A DNA stretch of 64,000 nucleotides from the NCBI GenBank assembly GCA_000989525.1, contig LBON01000004.1, positions 1 through 64,000 of the forward strand, given 5' to 3'. Source of the stretch: a candidate division TM6 bacterium GW2011_GWF2_32_72 (GTDB taxonomy: Bacteria > Babelota > Babeliae > Babelales > GWF2-32-72). Every line of letters starts with the position of its first letter. The first letter of the stretch is position 1. Shown here in pieces: positions 54,709-61,747 of this stretch. The notes beneath the pieces were generated by a model. The model was given only the letters and a program-made list of their open reading frames with translations. It was not told the DNA's origin and did no database searches. The position numbers and the translations under genes are program-made.

Positions 54709-55152
54709 TTTCATATAATTCACAAATTTATGTTGGTTTACAAAACCAAATGTTTCATAAAACTTAATTAATTTTTCATCCGCATCAATAGATTTTTCTT
54801 CCTGATATTGAGCCATCAAATAACCGCAAGTACACAAATATTTTTCTTTTAATATATTTAAACTTTTACCTAGAACAAATGATGCTAAACCTCTATTTCT
54901 ATAATCTTTTTCTGTAAAAATTAATTCTAAATAAAACTTATGCCCATTTCCACATGCATATCCATTATCTTTTTCAAGTACAAAATGAACAAAACAAACA
55001 GGCTTACCGGATTCTTCAAGCTTTAAAAAAAGATTACCATCAAGCTGGTCATACAAGACAAAATCGTAATTTTGATATTTTTCAAGAACTGTTTTTTGAG
55101 AAAATAAATGTGCAAAAACAAACAAAAATAAAAAGAATAAAACCTTTTTCAT
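54682..55152 (-). CDS. Exported GNAT-type acetyltransferase (1)
   Basis: A protein of about 156 residues. The ATG at 55152 is chosen because GGGGGCG lies ahead of it; the frame reaches 55164. It begins with a signal peptide (MKKVLFFLFLFVFAHLFSQ). The rest is a GNAT fold: strands in VCFVHFVLEKD and KFYLELIFTEKDYRNRGLAS, where RNRGLA is the acetyl-CoA loop, and a C-terminal KFYETFGFVNQHKFV with the conserved GF. GNAT enzymes move acetyl from acetyl-CoA to amines and normally work in the cytosol. A signal peptide on one is unusual and suggests action outside. The next gene upstream is a second one. Confidence 0.8.
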   Translation of the reverse strand: MKKVLFFLFLFVFAHLFSQKTVLEKYQNYDFVLYDQLDGNLFLKLEESGKPVCFVHFVLEKDNGYACGNGHKFYLELIFTEKDYRNRGLASFVLGKSLNILKEKYLCTCGYLMAQYQEEKSIDADEKLIKFYETFGFVNQHKFVNYMKLVFASHNN

Positions 55153-55259
55153 AAGCGCCCCCATCTAAAACATAAAACATTTAATTTAATTTTAGCACAT
55201 ACCAAAAAAACATCAAAAACCTAACCGAAAAGACCTTCTAATCTAAATTTAAGAAAAAA

Positions 55260-55727
55260 CTAATTTTTCGATAAAATTGAAGAAACCTCAAATCCAAATT
55301 TTTCATAAAACTTAATTAAACCACAAAGGTCTAAAGCTCCAGATTCCGTTGCGTCACAGGATACTGCAAAAACTTTAATGTTATTAATATCATATCCTTC
55401 TTTTTTCAAAATTCTTAAACTAAATTGTATCAACGTTGTTGCATAACCCATATTTCTAAAATTCGGATAGGTGCAAAGCCAAGTCAAACTTAACCCAGTC
55501 GAAAATAAAATATAGTTGGCCTCAACAATCTTTTTTTCTTTTTCGAAAAGATTAAATTCAAAATTAACTCTGTCACTTTCCACATTCTTTTTTAAATCAA
55601 CGCGCAAACTTTCTTTCAGCGTCCAAGATTCAATTTCTGGATGAGGGCGCACTAGAATAATTTTTTCACTTGCCAGAATAAACTCAAAAATTAAAGCCAA
55701 ACTTAAAATTATATTTTTCATAATCAA
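55260..55727 (-). CDS. Exported GNAT-type acetyltransferase (2)
   Basis: A 155-residue protein with a signal peptide (MKNIILSLALIFEFILAS). The GNAT core has LSLTWLCTYPNFRNMGYATT, where RNMGYA is the acetyl-CoA loop, and KFYEKFGFEVSS at the end. It shares its layout with the next gene downstream, but the sequences differ strongly, so it is either an old duplication or an independent gain. It lies about 110 bp upstream of the other, on the same strand. Confidence 0.78.
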   Translation of the reverse strand: MIMKNIILSLALIFEFILASEKIILVRPHPEIESWTLKESLRVDLKKNVESDRVNFEFNLFEKEKKIVEANYILFSTGLSLTWLCTYPNFRNMGYATTLIQFSLRILKKEGYDINNIKVFAVSCDATESGALDLCGLIKFYEKFGFEVSSILSKN

Positions 55728-55816
55728 CTCCTATTTATTGAATTATTGAATAAATTTTAAAAGAAGTTTAAGCTAAATCAAGCATTTATTCAGCATTAAC
55801 ATGAAAAAAGGTGTCT

Positions 55817-56839
55817 ATGGAAGAAATTAAAGGATTTGATCTCATCAATTTACAAGAAATTCCCATTGAAGAAACATCTTTAGATTTTGTTCCAAAAGCT
55901 TTTGATGACTATCTTGGACAAAAAGATTTAAAAGAAAAATTAAAAATCTACACACAAGCTGCAAAAATGCGCAAAGAACCGCTTGATCACATGTTATTAT
56001 TCGGGCCTCCTGGCCTTGGAAAAACAACCCTTTCTCAAATCATGGCATCTGTAATGGAAGTAAACATAAAAATATGTTGTGGCCCACTTCTTGAAAGAAC
56101 TGGTGATCTTGTTGCAATACTTTCTGGACTTGAGCCTCGCAGCATTTTATTTATTGATGAAATTCACAGAATGCCAACAGTTGTTGAAGAAATTTTATAC
56201 AACGCGATGGAACATTTTAAAATAGATGTCATTATCGGACAAGGGGCTGGGGCCAAATCAATAACACTTCCTGTAAGTCCGTTTACATTAATTGGAGCAA
56301 CAACAAAAGCCGGTATGATTTCCGCCCCTCTCAGAACACGATTTGGAATAACAGAACGTCTTGATTTTTACGAACCAGAAGATTTAGCAAAAATTATCAA
56401 ACAAAGTTCAAAATTTTTACAATTTTCCATCACAGATGAAGCCGCTCTGAAAATAGGCATCTGCTCAAGAGGAACCCCTCGAATAGCAAAAAAACTTTTA
56501 CGCAGAGTGCGTGATTATGTTCAAGTTCAAAATAAAAGTTCAATAGACATTCAAGAAACAGAAAAAGCTTTAGAATTTTTAGGAATAGACAAAAATGGTC
56601 TTTCAACAATTGATAATTTATTACTACAACAAATCATAGAAAAATTTAATGGTGGCCCAGTAGGACTAGAAACTTTAGCATCTATAATTGGAGAAGATAA
56701 AGACACCATTGAAGATGTTTATGAACCGTACTTGTTACGTCTAGGTTACTTAGAAAAGACACCTCGCGGTCGACAAATTCCTAGTAAAATGCAAACAAAA
56801 TTAAAACAAAAATTCGTCGGTCAAATTAGCTTACTGTAA
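55817..56839 (+). CDS. ruvB: Holliday junction helicase subunit RuvB
   Basis: RuvB is the hexameric motor that drives branch migration of Holliday junctions with RuvA. The 340-residue protein shows GPPGLGKTTL (Walker A), FIDEIHRM (Walker B), GATTKAGMISAPLRTRFG (sensor 1 and Arg finger region) and the C-terminal winged helix with EDVYEPYLLRLGYLEKTPRGR. The frame opens at a GTG at 55811; the ATG at 55817 preceded by AAAAGG is the better start. RuvA and RuvC are not nearby. Confidence 0.97.
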   Translation: MEEIKGFDLINLQEIPIEETSLDFVPKAFDDYLGQKDLKEKLKIYTQAAKMRKEPLDHMLLFGPPGLGKTTLSQIMASVMEVNIKICCGPLLERTGDLVAILSGLEPRSILFIDEIHRMPTVVEEILYNAMEHFKIDVIIGQGAGAKSITLPVSPFTLIGATTKAGMISAPLRTRFGITERLDFYEPEDLAKIIKQSSKFLQFSITDEAALKIGICSRGTPRIAKKLLRRVRDYVQVQNKSSIDIQETEKALEFLGIDKNGLSTIDNLLLQQIIEKFNGGPVGLETLASIIGEDKDTIEDVYEPYLLRLGYLEKTPRGRQIPSKMQTKLKQKFVGQISLL

Positions 56840-56860
56840 CCATTTTTTCTAAACAAATTA

Positions 56861-56890
56861 TTGACATATTATCCTTTGAAAAAATAATTT
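56861..56890 (+). promoter_or_regulatory. Probable promoter for the PPP phosphatase gene
   Basis: A perfect TTGACA at 56861-56866 and TAATTT 18 bases later at 56885-56890. The ATG at 56921 lies about 30 bases downstream. Confidence 0.5.
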
Positions 56891-56920
56891 AATGAATAAA
56901 CCATATTTTAAAGGAAGATT

Positions 56921-58363
56921 ATGCAATTATTTAAATCTGCTCTCATTCATTGTTTTATCGTTTCAACAATAAATATATTTAGCATTGAACCAACGCTAGA
57001 TAAAACAATAGAATATACAGACTCTTTACTGTATCCAACTAAAGAAACCTTAAAATACTATCGCCCATTTACACCACTTTTTCCAACATACAATGATTTC
57101 AAAGATGAAATTTCAAAATTTATAACACAAAACAAACGCCAAGCCGCGCAAGCAATAACAGTAAATCCTGGAAGTAAAATATATTTTGTTGGTGACTTGC
57201 ACGCAGATCTTCATAGTTTAACGGCTATGCTTAAATCACTCAAAAGCACGAATCAGCGCGATGATAATTATAAATTAATAAACAAAGACACTTTTCTTGT
57301 TTTTTTAGGCGATTATGTCGATAGAGGCTGGTATGATGAACAGGTTTTACACATTCTTTTAAAATTAAAAAATGCAAATCCGAAACGAGTTTTTTTACTC
57401 CGTGGCAACCATGAAGATATAACCTATCAATTAGAACATATGAGCACAGAACAACCAGAATCTAAATTCATTCCCAGAGAAGACAAAAAAATAGGTCATG
57501 CTATAAACATATTTCAAATAAAAAGAGACGATGACAATTATCTCAAAAACATATCCAATCTTTTAACAGAGCTAAATAACTTATATGAACATCTATCACT
57601 AGTACTTTACATCGGTATTAAAGGACCTAATAAAACAACTAATTTTGTTCAGTGTAATCATGGCGGTATTGATTTAGCATATAACCCCACAAACTTATTA
57701 AGCAAAGCTGTTCAAAATACAAACATTTTACAAACAGAAAAAATTCAAGAAGATAATAATTTTATTTTAAATGGAGTAGATGCTAATCAATATATTATGG
57801 TTAAAAAAGACCCTTTTTATAGATTTTGCTGGGGAGATTTTAAACCCAGCGATTTGATCCTTCAGTATACAGGTAGGCTCTATAGCTACAACCAACCTAT
57901 TCTTGAACAATATTTTGAAAAAATTTCTACAAATGATAATAAAATCGTCGGTCTTATACGGGGTCATCAACATGATTTAACAAGCCAAACAGAACAAGGA
58001 CAAATTAAACCAGAAAATGAGCAAGGTTATGATAGAAAATGGATCAGCAACAAATTACCATTAGGTCTAACTACTATTGTTAGCAGCAATTTGTTTAAAA
58101 ATCCCGTACTTTCAAATAAAGACATATTTACTTTTTGCCTATTAATTCCTCAAACCAATCTAAAAGACTGGAACTTACAATGCTTTACTGGCATACCAAA
58201 ACCCACAAAAAACTTTGAAAGTTTTTATCAAGAAATCAATGCTAACAGTACAAAAAACATCTCAAAACGAATAGCCGAAGACATAATCGAAGATATTGAT
58301 GAAGATAGTGATAATGAGCACTCTAATAAAACACAGTCCCCAAAAAAACTTAAACTAAATTAA
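56921..58363 (+). CDS. Exported PPP-family metallophosphatase
   Basis: A 480-residue protein with a signal peptide (FKSALIHCFIVSTINIFS). The catalytic core follows the PPP serine/threonine-phosphatase pattern: VGDLHADLHSL at about 91 (GDxH), LGDYVDRG at about 131 (GDxxDRG), LLRGNHED at about 163 (GNHE), CNHGGID and LIRGHQHD (about 347). All metal ligands are in place, so it should be active. The C-terminal 35 residues are acidic (DIIEDIDEDSDNEHS) and then basic (SPKKLKLN). PPP enzymes dephosphorylate Ser/Thr or diadenosine tetraphosphate. An exported one with such a tail is a candidate host-directed enzyme; that is inference. AAAGGAAG lies before the ATG. Confidence 0.88.
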   Translation: MQLFKSALIHCFIVSTINIFSIEPTLDKTIEYTDSLLYPTKETLKYYRPFTPLFPTYNDFKDEISKFITQNKRQAAQAITVNPGSKIYFVGDLHADLHSLTAMLKSLKSTNQRDDNYKLINKDTFLVFLGDYVDRGWYDEQVLHILLKLKNANPKRVFLLRGNHEDITYQLEHMSTEQPESKFIPREDKKIGHAINIFQIKRDDDNYLKNISNLLTELNNLYEHLSLVLYIGIKGPNKTTNFVQCNHGGIDLAYNPTNLLSKAVQNTNILQTEKIQEDNNFILNGVDANQYIMVKKDPFYRFCWGDFKPSDLILQYTGRLYSYNQPILEQYFEKISTNDNKIVGLIRGHQHDLTSQTEQGQIKPENEQGYDRKWISNKLPLGLTTIVSSNLFKNPVLSNKDIFTFCLLIPQTNLKDWNLQCFTGIPKPTKNFESFYQEINANSTKNISKRIAEDIIEDIDEDSDNEHSNKTQSPKKLKLN

Positions 58364-58503
58364 GCCAACCTTTTAAAAAATAAACAGTAAAAATCACATA
58401 ATTATCTTAAAAATGTCAAAGTCGACATAATTAAAACAAAAAGATAATATGATTTTATAAAATTAAAAAAAATAAAATCAAAATTAAACTTGGAGTTTTT
58501 ACT

Positions 58504-59217
58504 ATGTCTGGACATTCTAAATGGGCCAATATTAAACATAAAAAAGCAAAAGAAGATGCAAAAAAAGGTAAAGTTTTTACCAAAATGATCAAAGAAATAA
58601 CAATCTTGGCAAAAGAATGTGGCGGAGAGCCTGCATCAAGCCCAAGGCTTAAAACCTTAATCGAAAAGGCTAAAGCCGCAAACATGCCATCAGAAAACAT
58701 AACAAGAGCTATAAAAAAAGGCACAGGCGAACTTCCTGGAGTTAATTATGAAGCTCAAAATTATGAAGGATATGGTCCATACGGAGTTGCTGTTATTGTT
58801 CAAACACTTACTGATAATAAAAATCGAACTGTTTCTGATATGCGCAGAATATTTACTCGTGGCGGAGGTAGCCTAGCAGAAACTGGAGCTGTTGGATGGA
58901 TGTTCGAAACAAAAGGGGTTGTAAAATTAACAGGAAAAACAACAGAAGATGCTCTTCTTGAATCACTCCTAGATTTTGAAATTGAAGATATCAGTAAATA
59001 CGAAGACACTTTTACAATTATTTGTGATCCAAAATCAGTCGATCAAGTTAAAAAAGCCGTTGAAGCACAAGGCTTAAAAGTTGAAAGCACAGAAATTGAA
59101 CCCGTTCCCAAAAACATGTCTGAATTAAATGACGAGCAAGCAGAAAAGGTTGTCGCATTTTTAGAAGAATTAGAAGAAAATGACGACGTTCAAAATGTTT
59201 ATTCAAACCTTGCTTAA
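58504..59217 (+). CDS. yebC: YebC/PmpR family protein
   Basis: A 237-residue cytosolic protein with the signature MSGHSKWANIKHKKAKEDAK, then GGEPASSPRLKTLIEKAKAA, YEGYGPYGVAVIV and TRGGGSLAETGAVGWMF. YebC family members were described as transcription regulators and more recently as factors that help ribosomes translate difficult stretches such as poly-proline. CTTGGAG lies before the ATG. It is followed by the yicC gene after 12 bases. Confidence 0.96.
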   Translation: MSGHSKWANIKHKKAKEDAKKGKVFTKMIKEITILAKECGGEPASSPRLKTLIEKAKAANMPSENITRAIKKGTGELPGVNYEAQNYEGYGPYGVAVIVQTLTDNKNRTVSDMRRIFTRGGGSLAETGAVGWMFETKGVVKLTGKTTEDALLESLLDFEIEDISKYEDTFTIICDPKSVDQVKKAVEAQGLKVESTEIEPVPKNMSELNDEQAEKVVAFLEELEENDDVQNVYSNLA

Positions 59218-59229
59218 AAGGAATTAAAA

Positions 59230-60117
59230 ATGTTACTAAGTATGACCGGATTTGCATCAACAGACTTCACACTTGAATTACCAAATGGCAGTCGAGCAAA
59301 TGGCACAATCTCTTTAAAAACTCTTAACTCAAAATTTTTTGAATGTAATTGCAGAATTCCTCAATCAATATCTCAACTTGAAACAGAAATTATCTCATTA
59401 CTTAAAAAAGATTTAAAAAGAGGTTATACATCCCTGGTCATCCACTTAGATAATCCAAATATTCTTAAATGCAAAATCACACCCGCTCTTTCTACTATTC
59501 AAGGATATATAGATGCAATTAATGAGATTAAAAATAAAACAAATATAAATGGTGATTTAACAGTTTCCGATCTTTTTAAAATTCAAAATATTTTTGTTGC
59601 AGCAGAAGAACCCCTAGATGAAGAATGCAAACAACAATTATTCAAAGCAATATCCGAAACAGTAACAATGGTTCAAAAAGCAAGAGCCTTAGAAGGCGAC
59701 GCTCTTAAAATTGACTTAGAAACTCGTCTTACAAAATTAACCGAACATGCAAAACAAGCACAGGCTCTAACCAAATCATTAATTGAAAGCAAACGCAAAG
59801 AATTTGAAGACGCGACATCTCTAGATCAAAGCGAAGAACTATTGGAAACCAAAAAATCTATTTTGCTAGCACTACTTGATAAAATAGATACTCACGAAGA
59901 AAGCATAAGATTTGATAGCCATCTAAAAACACTAAAAAGTGTTCTTACCTCGGCTATAGAAGAAAAAGGAAAAAAAATAGATTTTATTTTACAAGAACTA
60001 ACTCGTGAAACAAATACTATGGCTGCAAAATGTTCTGATGCTGAAATCAGTAAATTAGCTATCGATATAAAAGTTGAATTAGAAAAAATGAGAGAACAAA
60101 CTCAAAATATCGTTTAA
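59230..60117 (+). CDS. yicC: YicC family endoribonuclease
   Basis: The 295-residue protein opens with LLSMTGFAS, the YicC signature, and ends with the DUF1732 region (IDFILQELTRETNTMAAKCS). The middle is helical. YicC family proteins are endoribonucleases that act on RNA. AAGGA precedes the ATG, close behind yebC, so they form an operon, closed by the terminator at 60137. Confidence 0.93.
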   Translation: MLLSMTGFASTDFTLELPNGSRANGTISLKTLNSKFFECNCRIPQSISQLETEIISLLKKDLKRGYTSLVIHLDNPNILKCKITPALSTIQGYIDAINEIKNKTNINGDLTVSDLFKIQNIFVAAEEPLDEECKQQLFKAISETVTMVQKARALEGDALKIDLETRLTKLTEHAKQAQALTKSLIESKRKEFEDATSLDQSEELLETKKSILLALLDKIDTHEESIRFDSHLKTLKSVLTSAIEEKGKKIDFILQELTRETNTMAAKCSDAEISKLAIDIKVELEKMREQTQNIV

Positions 60118-60136
60118 AAAAAACAAATTCATTCAA

Positions 60137-60170
60137 CAAAAAAGCTCCGAAATATTCGGAGCTTTTTTTA
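60137..60170. terminator. Rho-independent terminator after yicC
   Basis: AAAAAGCTCCGAA and TTCGGAGCTTTTT form a perfect stem with a tiny AT loop, followed by more T. Confidence 0.93.
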
Positions 60171-60236
60171 TTGAAAGCTTCGGCACTTAGAAATTATTCA
60201 TATATAGCCTGTAAAACACATCGCAAATTAAGCAAT

Positions 60237-61610
60237 TCAATTTCTAATAAATCGCACTTTATTAAACACCACAGGACTAATGCGAGATAACGATTGTTTT
60301 TTTGCTTCAATCTTGGCATGCCCATCTTGCATCAACCACTCGCCAACAATATTATCAACAAGCTCATTTAATTCATTTTCAAATGCCTTTTGAGTCTCCT
60401 CTGGCATTAAACTATATTGAAAAATTTTAATATTATTTTTGGGATCAAAAAAAGATGGGAATAAAACCAAACGCCCTTGGATCAAATCAAGCATTTGCAT
60501 ATCATTACTAAAGCAATTTCCAGACCCATTTATATAACACCCAAGCAGATTCTTTAAAGAACTTTTAACCATTTTTCCTGGTCCTTGTTTTCCAACTTGA
60601 ACAATATCAAATCGTGCTTCATTTTCGTTTAACGATAATCTAGCCGCTCTAGGTTTATTTTGATCCATAAAATCTTTAAATTTTTTATTTTCATAAATTT
60701 CAAATAATGTGCCTGAAGCATCTGATAAAAAAACGTAATCGTCTATTTTTTCTTTTGGTATAAAAATTTGGTTCAAAATTCCATAATATTTATTTATATT
60801 ATCCGATTCACCAAATAAAGAATATATAATTGGTGTACCAGCTGGTCTATTCAAATATTTATCAATTAATGCAAATAATCTTTCATATGCATTGTGATTC
60901 ATATCCCATGAATTTAAAAAAAATTTTAATTTTTCAAAAATCACTTGTTGTTGCCAAGTCATTCCACCCAACCAAAAACCAAAGCTACAATCTTTTGCAT
61001 TTTTTAATTCACTATTTAAATAATTACCAAATAAAGCATAATTCACAGACATTTTCATATCCTGCAAAGCTTCCTGTTCTGTTTCATAGTGCTCATCACT
61101 TTCCTCTTTAAATTTTTGAATCCCTCGCGCTTCTTCAAATAGGCTACTTTCATCATCGCTAGAAGAATCCATCATTCCGGCAAAGTCCCAATCAGAAAAT
61201 CCAAAGGCTCCAATAGAATCTTTTAAATATTTTTTCATTTCAAGCATACAAGGACGCAATTCCTTGGGTCTAAAAAAAACAAAATCTCCTTGTGAATTAA
61301 CTTGATTTAACTCTTTTTCAATTCTTTCATACAAAGTATAAAGAATTTTTAAAAAAGCTGGCCCAGCATTATATAAAACAAAATGTGTTTCTTCCAAATC
61401 TTTTTCTTTTTTAATAATTTGTTGAACTTTATCATCAAGCAAACCGAAAGGATAATCGTATTTTTCAGAAAAATCCTCTAAAATCTCATCATACTTCTCA
61501 TCAATAACTTCCATATGAGCTTCAGACTGCGTACGATTCATAAATGATTCAGTTTCTTTGAAAAAAAGAGCACCCAAAAACAACAAAACCACTAAAAAAA
61601 ACCTTTGCAT
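60237..61610 (-). CDS. Exported protein of unknown function
   Basis: A 457-residue protein with a signal peptide (MQRFFLVVLLFLGALFF). It has an acidic insert around 145-185 (DSSSDDESSLFEEARG), helical regions (FVLYNAGPAFLKILYTLYER), a Trp/Gln stretch (GMTWQQQVIFEKLKFFLNSW) and a basic C-terminus. I recognise no family. The ATG follows AAAGGA. It lies between the terminator of yicC and the start of dnaE, alone on the minus strand. Confidence 0.6.
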   Translation of the reverse strand: MQRFFLVVLLFLGALFFKETESFMNRTQSEAHMEVIDEKYDEILEDFSEKYDYPFGLLDDKVQQIIKKEKDLEETHFVLYNAGPAFLKILYTLYERIEKELNQVNSQGDFVFFRPKELRPCMLEMKKYLKDSIGAFGFSDWDFAGMMDSSSDDESSLFEEARGIQKFKEESDEHYETEQEALQDMKMSVNYALFGNYLNSELKNAKDCSFGFWLGGMTWQQQVIFEKLKFFLNSWDMNHNAYERLFALIDKYLNRPAGTPIIYSLFGESDNINKYYGILNQIFIPKEKIDDYVFLSDASGTLFEIYENKKFKDFMDQNKPRAARLSLNENEARFDIVQVGKQGPGKMVKSSLKNLLGCYINGSGNCFSNDMQMLDLIQGRLVLFPSFFDPKNNIKIFQYSLMPEETQKAFENELNELVDNIVGEWLMQDGHAKIEAKKQSLSRISPVVFNKVRFIRN

Positions 61611-61747
61611 AAATTTCCTTTCTAAAAAATAAATCTTTTAACTCATCAACTTCTAGCACCAATTAAAAAATAGACTCAACAAAATTGTTTTTTTTAGCTA
61701 AAATTTAAACACTGTCCGATAAAATTTAAACCGTAAACTAAAAAAAT

